The notes: a model not told the origin generated them from the sequence alone. A stretch of 31,922 nt of DNA from GWF2-43-63 sp035390965 (GCA_035390965.1 DAOPKE010000027.1:1-31922), one strand, 5' to 3'. Numbered from the stretch's first letter, positions 8,800 to 16,910 are shown. Made by a program: numbers and translations.

Positions 8800-9963
8800 A
8801 TGAATCGTACGGAGCATAAACCGGTTATTGCCATCAACACCCGCCATTGGATTCCGGGTCGTATGGAGGGCATCGGTCGCTTCGAAATGAACATTGCGAC
8901 TGAGCTTAGCCGACTTCATCCCGAAGCTGAATTCCATTGGTTTTTCGACCGTCGCCCAAAGCTTGACATGGCTGTGCCTGAAAACGTGAAAATCCATGTT
9001 TTATTTCCTCCGGCCAGGCACCCAAGACTTTATTACATCTGGTATGAGTGGTCTGTACCAATGATGCTAAAGAAAATCAAGGCTGATATTTTTATTTCGG
9101 CGGACAATATCAACTCCCTGAAAGCGCACTGTCCAACGATTACAGCAATCCATGATCTGAATTTTGTGCATTATCCCTACGACCTGCCGCTAACATACAG
9201 TTCGTATTACAATACAAAAACGTCCCGGTTTATTAGCAAGGCCATCAAGGTAATTACGGTTTCGGAATTCAGCCGGAATGACATAATTGAGCAGTACAAA
9301 ACGCCGGAGAATAAAATTCATGTTGTTTACAATGGTGTTGCCAGCCACTTTGCGCCATTAAACTCATGGGTCATTTCCGAAACAAGATTTAAGCTGACAA
9401 GTGGTAAACCATATTTTTTTGTTTTGGGATCCATCCATCCACGAAAAAATCTGGCGAAAACAATCGAGGCATACACCCTTTTCAGAAAGCAAACGAATTG
9501 TGATTATCCACTTGTAGTGAGTGGAAGGGAGCTGTTTCTAAACAAAAACCTAGGCAATATTCTCAACAATAATCCATATAGAAAAGATATTGTTTTTACC
9601 GGATATCTCGATAATAAAGCACTGGGTGAAACACTGGGCTCGGCATTTGCGCTGCTCTACATGTCAGTCTTTGAAGGTTTTGGTGTTCCTGTAATCGAGG
9701 CGTTTGCCTCTTGTGTTCCGGTGGTAGCTTCCGACGTTTCGTCCATTCCGGAAGTAGCCGGTGGTGCGGCTATGCTGGCTAATCCGCATGATGCCGGAGA
9801 AGTTGCCGATGCTATGAAGAAACTTTCAGAAGATGAACAACTGCGTATTTCTCTTTGCGAGAAAGGTTTAAAACGAGCGACTGCTTTTTCGTGGAAAGAA
9901 AGTGCAGAAAGATTCTGGAAGGTCATTCAGGAAGTGCTTGCAGAGACTAAGATTAAATCATAG
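8800..9963 (+). CDS. GT4-family glycosyltransferase
   Basis: 387 residues with a GT-B fold. The N-terminal domain has the glycine-rich start NTRHWIPGRMEGIGRF; the C-terminal domain has VLGSIHPRKN and the EX7E retaining-transferase motif EGFGVPVIE (Glu292 and Glu300). Similar enzymes transfer hexose or mannose from nucleotide sugars to lipid-linked acceptors at the cytoplasmic membrane face. It sits divergent to the flippase and probably belongs to the same surface glycan pathway. Its stop codon (9961-9963) lies inside the tail of a decayed antisense elbB fragment, overlapping that fragment's old stop region by 11 bp. Confidence 0.92.
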   Translation: MNRTEHKPVIAINTRHWIPGRMEGIGRFEMNIATELSRLHPEAEFHWFFDRRPKLDMAVPENVKIHVLFPPARHPRLYYIWYEWSVPMMLKKIKADIFISADNINSLKAHCPTITAIHDLNFVHYPYDLPLTYSSYYNTKTSRFISKAIKVITVSEFSRNDIIEQYKTPENKIHVVYNGVASHFAPLNSWVISETRFKLTSGKPYFFVLGSIHPRKNLAKTIEAYTLFRKQTNCDYPLVVSGRELFLNKNLGNILNNNPYRKDIVFTGYLDNKALGETLGSAFALLYMSVFEGFGVPVIEAFASCVPVVASDVSSIPEVAGGAAMLANPHDAGEVADAMKKLSEDEQLRISLCEKGLKRATAFSWKESAERFWKVIQEVLAETKIKS

Positions 9964-10051
9964 ATAGCAGCGCCCCCACAACTTTTTCAGCGCCTTCATA
10001 AATCTCCGAAATCCGCGTTCCAAGCATGTAGCAGGGTATTGAAACCAGTTT
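9953..10051 (-). pseudogene. Decayed 3' fragment of elbB
   Basis: Reading the minus strand from 10051 gives KLVSIPCYMLGTRISEIYEG and continues AEKVVGALLSMI, then TAA at 9955-9953. This matches the last 32 residues of the intact elbB gene ending at 10522, including 39 consecutive identical bases (9989-10027 versus 10558-10596, a constant offset of 569). Over 85 compared bases I count 13 differences. Upstream of Lys the frame hits TAA within three codons, and no start or earlier domain remains. It is therefore a remnant of a second copy and probably not expressed. Confidence 0.88.
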
Positions 10052-10521
10052 GATATTTTAAACTTCGCCTCTGGTGCACCCGTAATATTTTTAAATCTTT
10101 CTGAGATAATATCACAGGGCGCATTATATTTGTGAAAACCCCTGACCTGCAGCGCAGGTCAAATAATAATAGCCCGGACGAAGTCCGGGTAAGAGACAAC
10201 AGCAGATACGACCCTGAATGGGTCGAATTCAATATAATTTCCAACGGATAAATTGAGAAAAACCATATTTTGTTTTATTAGGCCCCTGCAGGGCCGTTTC
10301 TAAATTTTTCCATTCACATCTGGCTTCGCCGGACGCTATTATTATTCGACTTCTTACGGAAGTCAGATTTGTCAGATAAAATTCAGTGCACTTTTTTCAA
10401 GAACCTGTCATGCTGATTTTTAGCTATGACAAACATTTTTATGTCTTTTATATTCAACATGACATTTCTGACATTTGCAGAAAACGTGGAATTATATTGC
10501 TGAAGGCAGAAGATGTTCTGT
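10052..10521. repeat. Intergenic cluster of small palindromes
   Basis: The region contains six small hairpins: 10144-10160 (GACCTGC stem), 10173-10189 (CCCGGAC), 10209-10225 (CGACCC), 10281-10295 (GGCCC), 10319-10333 (TCTGGC, one wobble) and 10348-10364 (GACTTC). Their stems differ in sequence, but loops are 3-5 bases throughout. The 12-mer AATAATAATAGC occurs on the plus strand at 10162-10173 and on the minus strand at 10346-10335, each time between two hairpins. The layout is thus two elements facing each other. No credible gene is present; an 82-codon minus frame overlapping the elbB remnant has no family features. Confidence 0.75.
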
Positions 10522-11169
10522 TTAGATCATTTTCATCAGCGCGTCCACGACTTTTCTAGCGCCTTCATAAATCTCCGAAATCCGCGTTCCAAGCATATAA
10601 CATGGTGTAGTCACCAATTTGTTTTTTTCATCGATTACAATTCCTGTGGCGCTTGTGATGCTGTGTTGCGAGCTCATCTGTTCAATATGTGTAGCAGTAT
10701 CCTTGTCATTGCCGATGGTAACATTGCATCCCTCAATCACTTTGGCCAGCAGCACCGGCGCAATGCACAGCGCCCCGATGGGCTTGCCGGCTGCATGCAT
10801 CGATAGAATGGCTTTTTCAACATCGGCATTCACTTTCATTGCGGCTCCTTCAAATGCATAATCGCTCAGATTCTTGGCGGCTCCAAACCCTCCCGGAAAC
10901 AGTAATGCGTCGGATTCTGCCACATTGAATTCTTTAATGTTTTTGATTTTTCCACGGGCAATACGAGCCGATTCAACAAGCACATTGCGTGTTTCCTGAT
11001 TTTGTTTTCCGGTCAGGTGATTGATTACATGATGCTGATCAATGTCCGGAGCAAACAGCTCATATTGCGCTCCCTGCTGATCGATAGCCAGCATGCTCAT
11101 GGTGGTTTCGTGAATTTCAGTGCCGTCATACACCCCGCATCCCGATAAAATTATGGCAATTTTTTTCAT
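10522..11169 (-). CDS. elbB: ElbB-type glyoxalase / DJ-1 superfamily protein
   Basis: 215 residues. The DJ-1/PfpI fold is recognisable: MKKIAIILSGCGVYDGTEIHE, the FPGGFGAAKNLSDYA segment typical of ElbB, and the nucleophile-elbow Cys135 in GALCIAP. E. coli ElbB (also called SCRP-27A) is described as an isoprenoid-related glyoxalase; the physiological role is uncertain. It is transcribed alone, with a minus-strand terminator of the next operon just upstream. A decayed copy of its last ~32 codons lies about 570 bp downstream. Confidence 0.93.
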   Translation of the reverse strand: MKKIAIILSGCGVYDGTEIHETTMSMLAIDQQGAQYELFAPDIDQHHVINHLTGKQNQETRNVLVESARIARGKIKNIKEFNVAESDALLFPGGFGAAKNLSDYAFEGAAMKVNADVEKAILSMHAAGKPIGALCIAPVLLAKVIEGCNVTIGNDKDTATHIEQMSSQHSITSATGIVIDEKNKLVTTPCYMLGTRISEIYEGARKVVDALMKMI

Positions 11170-11198
11170 CTGATTTTTATTGCGAATTTAATAAAAAC

Positions 11199-11228
11199 AA
11201 AAAAACCTGCCTTGCGGACAGGTTTTTT
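11199..11228 (-). terminator. Terminator of the lipoprotein pair
   Basis: On the minus strand the sequence ACCTG-T-CC-GCAA-GG-CAGGT forms a stem with a single bulge and a GCAA tetraloop, followed by a T-rich run. It lies 18 bp after the stop at 11246. Flanking A and T runs on both sides mean it could work in both directions. Confidence 0.8.
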
Positions 11229-11245
11229 AAAAGTCTTATATCAGA

Positions 11246-11692
11246 TTATTCTTTTGTGATATAATGATATTCGGTTTTATCACTTCCATCTACCTGCTCA
11301 AGCCACATTTCGTTTGATTTCAGCTTGAGAATGGTGCTTTCGGTTGTGTCGGTGTAGGTAACGCCCATGAGTTCATAGGTCATGTAATAAACGAGTTCTT
11401 CTTTGTCGTCTGACAGTTCCCAGGTGGCATCAAAAGTTGCATTTCCACTGCTTGTTACCCATGTGAAAACAGCTTTGCCATCTTTCATAAATTCAATGTA
11501 ATCGTCTTTGTCGTCAGCAGTCAGTGTTTGTTCAACACCATTTTCATATTCGGCATCGAGAGCCCATACATTGATAACGCGGGCTTCTTTTGATGCAAGA
11601 CTGATAGCAGGACCTTCTTCGTATTTGCCGCAGGAAGCTGCTACGAATGCAATGGCTACAACAGCCATCAGGATTTTTGTCATTGATTTCAT
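11246..11692 (-). CDS. Small lipoprotein, lipocalin-like (paralogue 1)
   Basis: 148 residues with a signal peptide and lipobox ending AFVAASC, the lipidated residue being Cys21. The mature part starts CGKYEEGP, where a Lys followed by acidic residues resembles Bacteroidota surface-export signals (weak inference). The rest alternates short beta-strands (AVFTWVTSS, FDATWELSD, STILKLKSNEMWLEQV), consistent with the lipocalin-like beta-barrel seen in many Bacteroidota lipoproteins. It is clearly a tandem duplicate of the gene at 11747-12190, sharing the N-terminal block CGKYEEGP..SLASK.AR.IN.W and the tail EYHYITK. No specific ligand or role is known. The 54-bp gap to its paralogue has no convincing promoter, so the pair is probably one transcript. 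Confidence 0.82.
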   Translation of the reverse strand: MKSMTKILMAVVAIAFVAASCGKYEEGPAISLASKEARVINVWALDAEYENGVEQTLTADDKDDYIEFMKDGKAVFTWVTSSGNATFDATWELSDDKEELVYYMTYELMGVTYTDTTESTILKLKSNEMWLEQVDGSDKTEYHYITKE

Positions 11693-11746
11693 AGGTTTTG
11701 TTTTTTGGTTTAGGTTTTTATCTTAACCAGGTCCCCCCGGTTTTTT

Positions 11747-12190
11747 TTACTTGGTGATGTAATGATATTCGAAAGTGTTGCTTCCTTCAACCTGTTCAAG
11801 CCAGAGCTCGTCCGAGGTCAGTCGCAGAATGGTGTATTCTTCGTCTGAGGTAAACGGAATTCCGAGTAATGAACCTGTGTAGGTAAGTCTCAGATTTGCT
11901 TTGTCAGCAGTGAATTCCCAGGTTCCGGTATAGGTGGTTGTAAAACCGCTCGATACATAGGTCACACTCAGCACGCCATCTTTTTTTGCTTCAACGTAAT
12001 CGTCTTTCTGATCGGCAGTCACAGTCTGGGAGGCGCCGTTCTTATAGATTTCGTCAATTTTCCATGTGTTGATCAAACGGGCATTTTTCGATGCCAGACT
12101 GAATTTCGGACCTTCTTCATACTTGCCGCATGACACTGCAACAAATGCAATCAAGACTATAAGAGCTGTGATTTTCGACATTGATTTCAT
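11747..12190 (-). CDS. Small lipoprotein, lipocalin-like (paralogue 2)
   Basis: 147 residues, with lipobox AFVAVSC and Cys21 as the lipidation site. It is paralogous along its whole length to the next gene downstream. The strongest conservation is in the first 25 mature residues and in the C-terminal ILRLTSDELWLEQVEGS..EYHYITK block. The middle has diverged more (VTYVSSGFTTTYTGTWEF versus VFTWVTSSGNATFDATWEL), the usual pattern when a binding pocket changes after duplication. A -7 element TATATTTG lies about 22 bp upstream of the start. Function is unknown. Confidence 0.82.
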   Translation of the reverse strand: MKSMSKITALIVLIAFVAVSCGKYEEGPKFSLASKNARLINTWKIDEIYKNGASQTVTADQKDDYVEAKKDGVLSVTYVSSGFTTTYTGTWEFTADKANLRLTYTGSLLGIPFTSDEEYTILRLTSDELWLEQVEGSNTFEYHYITK

Positions 12191-12212
12191 ATTGATTTCG
12201 GTTTTGAGATAG

Positions 12213-12220
12213 CAAATATA
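12213..12220 (-). promoter_or_regulatory. -7 element for the lipoprotein pair
   Basis: TATATTTG on the minus strand is a perfect TAnnTTTG and lies 22 bp upstream of the first lipoprotein start. The -33 position has no clean TTTG. Confidence 0.5.
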
Positions 12221-12344
12221 AATAATATTTTTAATATCTGTTAAAAACCATTTTTTCCTTGTTATACTATCGATGTAAAGGCATAAAACACATGTGGATA
12301 ATTATATGTGTTTCTGATATGCTATGTACGGATTTTACTTTGGC

Positions 12345-13103
12345 TCAAAACACCTCAAACGCAAACCTTACAATGGTTGCCGTAACTACGATGAGAAAGA
12401 AAATGCGGATAAAGCGGTTGCCTTTCAGCAAAGCCAGCTTCGAACCCAGATATGCGCCGCCCATATTGCAGATGGCCATCGGAATGGCTAAGCGGTAAAT
12501 AATGTTGTTGGTCGCAGCAAACAAGGCAATGGCGCTAAGATTGGTAGCCAGATTCAGCATCTTTGCATTGGCACTGGCTGCAATGAAATCGAATCCCATA
12601 AAGAAAATGAAACACAAAATAAAAAACGATCCGGTTCCGGGACCTATCATGCCATCGTAAAAACCAATGATGAAGCCGAATAGGGTGCCCGCTACAATTT
12701 GTCTTTTCAATTCAACATCTTTTGTTTTTACCGATCCGAAATCTTTTTTCAGAAAAGTATATACTGCCACAACCACCAATAATGCAAGAATGACCGGCTT
12801 GATGAAATCGTCTTCAATAATGGTGATACACCAGGCTCCCAGCGCCGATCCGGCAAATGCTGCTGGAACAAGAAACAGAAAAAGTTTCGGATTGATGGTG
12901 GCTTTTTTCGAAAACTGATACGTCGCCAAAGCTGTTCCTGAAAAGGATGGAATCTTGGTGGTGCCCAGCAATGTGGCTACGGGATATTGCGGAAACAAAA
13001 ACAAAATCGCTGGCGTTTGTATCAGCCCGCCACCACCGGCAATCGAATCAATAAAGCCGGCAAAAAACGAAACAACGCAAATTATGACGAGTTGTATTTC
13101 CAC
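12345..13103 (-). CDS. TauE/SafE (TSUP) family membrane permease
   Basis: 252 residues with about eight membrane helices in two related halves. The signature of the former DUF81 family appears at the first repeat (FFAGFIDSIAGGGGLIQTPAIL) and again in the second half (IGFYDGMIGPGTGSFFILCFIF). Members export or import sulfite, sulfoacetate, taurine-derived or other small organic anions, so the substrate here cannot be named. It stands alone: the gene upstream (gatD) is 186 bp away and the lipoprotein pair starts 154 bp downstream on the same strand. No regulator is adjacent. Confidence 0.9.
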   Translation of the reverse strand: MEIQLVIICVVSFFAGFIDSIAGGGGLIQTPAILFLFPQYPVATLLGTTKIPSFSGTALATYQFSKKATINPKLFLFLVPAAFAGSALGAWCITIIEDDFIKPVILALLVVVAVYTFLKKDFGSVKTKDVELKRQIVAGTLFGFIIGFYDGMIGPGTGSFFILCFIFFMGFDFIAASANAKMLNLATNLSAIALFAATNNIIYRLAIPMAICNMGGAYLGSKLALLKGNRFIRIFFLIVVTATIVRFAFEVF

Positions 13104-13289
13104 ATCAAGGATTGTTGGTATATAATGCTGACTTGTGACCAGTGAGCAGTGATCGGTGATCGTTTTTCAACTCATCATTCATCACTTGTTGTAAACCGCT
13201 CATGTCGCGGAAACAGAAATATTTTAAGTTGACAAAGGCATCGGGTGGAGCAGCGGCAAAGTTCGCTGGTCACCGCTCATCATTCACTG
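13104..13289. repeat. Short word-repeat spacer
   Basis: 186 bp between gatD and the permease. Around 13136-13165 the words CAGTGAGCAGTGATCGGTGA recur with slight changes, and 13255-13290 holds related words in the other orientation (CTGGTCACCGCTCATCATTC). The pattern resembles the CAGTGATC words at about 24016-24045. No gene or terminator is evident. Confidence 0.5.
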
Positions 13290-14675
13290 CTATTTGTGGA
13301 AGGCTTTCACAAAATCATCCACCTCTTTCACGCCACCCTGCAAAACAAGATATCCGTTATAAGGCTCGCGCTCGGTGATTTCATCGTTGACGGGTGTCAG
13401 CATCATGCGTTTCACTTCTTCTGGATCGTCGGTCTGACCCAGCACCCAGCCCAGCTTGATGTAAGCGGTTTCCGGCAGCATGTTGGCAGCGGGAACAATT
13501 CCTTTGGCCATCAGGTCGCGGCCGGTATCGTATACAAACATGTGGCAATAGCCATACAGCGTTTGAACAGCCATGAACATATGAACACCTTTTGCATGAG
13601 CGCGCTCAATGGCCGGATACAACGGTTTGTTGATATGTCCGAGACCGGTGCCGGCAATGATGATTCCGCGGTAGCCATTGTCAACCAGACTGTCGATAAT
13701 GTCGGGCATCATGTTTGGGTAATAATACACAATGGCGACCTTCTCTTCGAAATACGGATAGATATTGACTTTGCGGTCTTTGCGGCGGGGATTGTAATTT
13801 TGTTTGATGGGAACAACTCCCTTCCGTGTGATTTTCGCAAGCGGGACATCGCTCAGGGTGCGGAATGTGGACCGATATGATGAATGCATTTTGCGCACTC
13901 GGGTTCCACGGTGGAGGAATCCGTATTCATCCGATGTTGGTCCGAACATACAAACCATAACTTCTGCCACATCGCCGTGACCAGCGGCGGTCATTGCGTG
14001 CATCAGATTCAGTGCTGCATCGGAGCTCGGACGGTCCGAAGAGCGCTGTGAACCTACGAGTACAATGGGTACCGGAGAATTCTGCACCATGAAAGTCAGT
14101 GCTGCTGCGGTATGCGAAAGGGTGTCGGTTCCGTGTCCGATAACAATTCCATCAATCCCTTTTTCAATTTCTTCGCCGATGGCGATGGCCAGTTTTTTAT
14201 ATTGCTCAGGCCCCATGTTTTCGCTGAAAACCGCAAAGAGCTTATCGGTGGTGAGGTTGCAGATGTCGGCCAGTTCGGGAACAGCACCATACAATTCACC
14301 TGGTGTGAATGCGGGAATCACAGCGCCGGTGCGGTAATCGAGACGCGAAGCAATGGTGCCGCCGGTGCCGAGCAGTTTCACGTTGGGCAGGCCCTTGGTG
14401 ACCGGAAATTGTTTTTCAGGAATTTTGTAATTGGCTTTTTTGTAGCCGGTTTCCTTCATGTTCAATATGGTGGAGGTGTCAACACCCACGTTGTAACCGG
14501 TGATAATTTTCAGCACGATGTGTTTGTCATCATCGTTTTCGGCGCGTGGCAGCACGGTGCCCTGAAAGTTACCGCGGGTGGTTTCAACTTCGGCCTGACC
14601 CCATACGCGGACCTGATATTTCTTCAGCAGTTCGAGCGCATGGCCCTTATATCCCTGGAAAAAATCTTCGCTCAT
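13290..14675 (-). CDS. gatD: Glu-tRNA(Gln) amidotransferase subunit D (archaeal type)
   Basis: 461 residues. GatD is the asparaginase-like subunit that releases ammonia from glutamine or asparagine for GatE to amidate Glu-tRNA(Gln). An N-terminal beta-barrel-like domain (about 1-90) precedes the asparaginase domain. Catalytic motifs are visible: GTGGTIASR with Thr104, GHGTDTLSH with Thr183 and Asp184, and RVRKMHSS with Lys262. The C-terminal MLPETAYIKLGWVLGQT block is typical of GatD and separates it from plain type I asparaginases, which lack the N-terminal domain and are about 330 residues long. Its ATG overlaps the gatE stop in TAATG, so the two subunits are translationally coupled. GatDE is classically archaeal, so its presence in a Bacteroidota context suggests transfer. 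Confidence 0.93.
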   Translation of the reverse strand: MSEDFFQGYKGHALELLKKYQVRVWGQAEVETTRGNFQGTVLPRAENDDDKHIVLKIITGYNVGVDTSTILNMKETGYKKANYKIPEKQFPVTKGLPNVKLLGTGGTIASRLDYRTGAVIPAFTPGELYGAVPELADICNLTTDKLFAVFSENMGPEQYKKLAIAIGEEIEKGIDGIVIGHGTDTLSHTAAALTFMVQNSPVPIVLVGSQRSSDRPSSDAALNLMHAMTAAGHGDVAEVMVCMFGPTSDEYGFLHRGTRVRKMHSSYRSTFRTLSDVPLAKITRKGVVPIKQNYNPRRKDRKVNIYPYFEEKVAIVYYYPNMMPDIIDSLVDNGYRGIIIAGTGLGHINKPLYPAIERAHAKGVHMFMAVQTLYGYCHMFVYDTGRDLMAKGIVPAANMLPETAYIKLGWVLGQTDDPEEVKRMMLTPVNDEITEREPYNGYLVLQGGVKEVDDFVKAFHK

Positions 14676-16654
14676 TATTTTGAAATTTTCTGTTTAACGA
14701 TTGTATGTAATTCGGTCAGACTCATGTTGCCGCGGGCTATGCGCTGCAATTCACCCATGATCCAGTTGATGCGGTTTTCAGGAGTGTCGGTGTGACAAAC
14801 CGTACCAAATTTTTCATTCAGGAAATTTATTTTTTCCGTGATTTCATCAGCTTTCAACAATTTGAAATTCAAGCTGGTCAGCACCGAATCGAAATCCATT
14901 TTCGGATATTGATAAACCACAGGCAGCATGTTGTATGCATAACGCAGATCCATGTGATTTTTCTTCAGGTACTGGATCATTTTTTCAATGTTGCTGATGC
15001 TGAATCCCGGACCTTTTTCAAAATGTCCTTCCACCCATTTCAGACGATGTCCGATGAAATTTCCAACCCATTTCGGATCGGTGTCGGTATTCTTGCTGAT
15101 GGCATCAATGGCCGGATACAGGTTGTTGGTGAAAAGGTAATAATACGTGCTTTCGGCTACGCCCCATTTCTTCAGCTGATTGTAACGTTCACTGACTTCG
15201 TTCGGCAATCCTTTGCGGAGTTCTTCGATATGCTGGTCTGTAAGTGGAATCGGAGCACTGTCGGTATCAGGATACATGCGGTCGGCGCCAGGAAGCACGC
15301 GTTCGAAAATGGTAGAGCCGTCTTCGAAGCTTTTTCTGGTTTCATTCGGAATGCCTTCAAATGCCATCCGGCAGCGTTCTTCAATGACTTCCAGTGCTGT
15401 TTTTATATCTGCTTCCGGTCCCCAGAAAACAATCTGTGCATCATCGTCTTTTGCATTCAGCATCGGAGCAATGATTTCGAGATCCAACGGAGTAATGATC
15501 GGTTTGAATTGCTCGGTATGAAGCATGTTTGGTTTTTCAAGACAAGCAATTACTTTAAGGCGATCCGAAATTTCGTTGGCGAACATTTTTGTTGGCTGTG
15601 TGAAATGACTCAGAATGCCACGGAAGCCCGGGAGATTGACGGCCACGATTTTGTGTCCCGCATCACGTGCGACTTTCAATGGCTCGTATGTTATCTGGAA
15701 CATGTCATAATCCAGAAATTCATGACGCATACTCCAGTTCGAAGCTGATCCGAATTTCTTCAGCAGTTTATCACGCACTTTCAGCAGCGCCCACTGACGG
15801 AAACATTCGACATGGGTTAATTCGGGAATCCATTTAGTGTGGCTTACGCCTTTGATTTCGATGCGGGTTCCGCCTTTACAGCTGACGTTAACGTCTTCGC
15901 GGCCGGCGCCGATACCTGTGCGGACCAGTCCTGTACTGCGATTCAGAAAACGAATGTAATCACAGACTTCTTTCACTTCATCCGGATTTTTCATGTCGGG
16001 ATAAGTGACAGTCTCAATCAACGGCATTCCAAGACGGTCTGTTTTATACACGCGGGTATGACCGATATCGCTGATTTCACGGCAGCTGTCCTCTTCAATG
16101 CTGAGCTGAATCAGACGGATTTTCTTGTCTTTCATCGGAAGCTCTCCTTCGACACCAATGATGGCAGTGCGCTGAAAGCCGGTTGGGATGCTGCCGTCGA
16201 GATACTGCTTGCGTGTGATGTGAACCTCACCCACAATGTTCAGTTTCGACAGAAGGGAAATTTTTATGGCAATATCCAATGCCTGACGATTGATGGGAAA
16301 CGGCGGAGTGTCGTCCACTTCATACGTGCAGGTGGTTTCGTTTTTTACACGATACACAATTTCCTTGCGGGTTTTGAATTCCATCAGTGCGGTGCCGTCG
16401 TATTCACCAAGCTCGCTGAGCGTTGGGCGCATGTGACGGATCACTTCTGCATCGTAGATGTAGCTGGGATTGAATTTGCCGGCCGGACAATTACAGAAGA
16501 GCTTTTTTTCTGTCAGCAATTGCTGATGCACTTCAAGTCCCGACATAAATCCGATGGAGTCGTAAGTGGCTTGTGTGGCTTCGCGGCGCGGAACATACCC
16601 GACTTCCTTTTTGGTATTCTCGTAATTGGCACGAGCATCGAAATCAGTTCTCAT
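14675..16654 (-). CDS. gatE: Glu-tRNA(Gln) amidotransferase subunit E (archaeal type)
   Basis: 659 residues, slightly longer than the usual ~620-630. GatE binds Glu-tRNA(Gln), phosphorylates the glutamyl group with ATP and amidates it with ammonia from GatD. The GatB/GatE core starts at GLEVHQQL (39-46) with the CNCP metal-site motif (54-57). SIEEDSCR and GAGREDVNVS are further core signatures. A GAD insertion domain, found in GatE and bacterial AspRS but not GatB, spans roughly 380-480, and a helical tail follows (about 500-659). These features distinguish it from bacterial GatB (~480 residues, no GAD). Upstream is a -7 element; the next upstream gene, metG, lies beyond a repeat-rich region with an assembly gap. 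Confidence 0.94.
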   Translation of the reverse strand: MRTDFDARANYENTKKEVGYVPRREATQATYDSIGFMSGLEVHQQLLTEKKLFCNCPAGKFNPSYIYDAEVIRHMRPTLSELGEYDGTALMEFKTRKEIVYRVKNETTCTYEVDDTPPFPINRQALDIAIKISLLSKLNIVGEVHITRKQYLDGSIPTGFQRTAIIGVEGELPMKDKKIRLIQLSIEEDSCREISDIGHTRVYKTDRLGMPLIETVTYPDMKNPDEVKEVCDYIRFLNRSTGLVRTGIGAGREDVNVSCKGGTRIEIKGVSHTKWIPELTHVECFRQWALLKVRDKLLKKFGSASNWSMRHEFLDYDMFQITYEPLKVARDAGHKIVAVNLPGFRGILSHFTQPTKMFANEISDRLKVIACLEKPNMLHTEQFKPIITPLDLEIIAPMLNAKDDDAQIVFWGPEADIKTALEVIEERCRMAFEGIPNETRKSFEDGSTIFERVLPGADRMYPDTDSAPIPLTDQHIEELRKGLPNEVSERYNQLKKWGVAESTYYYLFTNNLYPAIDAISKNTDTDPKWVGNFIGHRLKWVEGHFEKGPGFSISNIEKMIQYLKKNHMDLRYAYNMLPVVYQYPKMDFDSVLTSLNFKLLKADEITEKINFLNEKFGTVCHTDTPENRINWIMGELQRIARGNMSLTELHTIVKQKISK

Positions 16655-16689
16655 GTGATGGATACTGTTTTTATTCTGAATTATTTGTC

Positions 16690-16697
16690 AAAAGTAA
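16690..16697 (-). promoter_or_regulatory. Candidate -7 element of gatED
   Basis: TACTTTTG on the minus strand matches TAnnTTTG and lies about 35 bp upstream of the gatE ATG. The -33 region overlaps the 55-bp sequence duplicated at the assembly gap, so the upstream context may be incomplete. Confidence 0.45.
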
Positions 16698-16700
16698 AAT

Positions 16701-16910
16701 AAATCAGAAACAAACAGCTAAAAATTGCTGGAAAATTTCAAACATTGGTTGAAAANNNNNNNNNNNNNNNNNNNNNNNNNNNNNNNNNNNNNNNNNNNNN
16801 NNNNNNNNNNNNNNNNNNNNNNNNNNNNNNNNNNNNNNNNNNNNNNNNNNNNNNNAAATCAGAAACAAACAGCTAAAAATTGCTGGAAAATTTCAAACAT
16901 TGGTTGAAAA
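16701..16910. other. Assembly join: 55-bp identical flanks around 100 N
   Basis: 100 N at 16756-16855 are flanked by identical 55-bp copies (16701-16755 and 16856-16910). Two contigs overlapping by an assembler word length and then joined with a fixed spacer would produce exactly this. One copy is probably artificial. Confidence 0.85.

Noticed and set aside
9996..10244. An 82-codon minus-strand frame in the elbB spacer
   Set aside because: It uses a different frame from the elbB remnant and runs through the hairpins.
11731..11746. Terminator between the two lipoprotein genes
   Set aside because: The GG/CC stem is short and bulged, and the T-run faces the strand with no gene; it is not convincing for the leftward transcript.
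14112..16702. Long plus-strand frames antisense to gatED (up to 318 codons)
   Set aside because: They are shadows of the conserved minus-strand genes, with no family motifs or starts.
16701..16910. 55-bp direct repeat around the N run as a biological repeat
   Set aside because: Identical copies with exactly 100 N between, repeated with the same numbers at 26725-26934, fit scaffolding of overlapping contigs.
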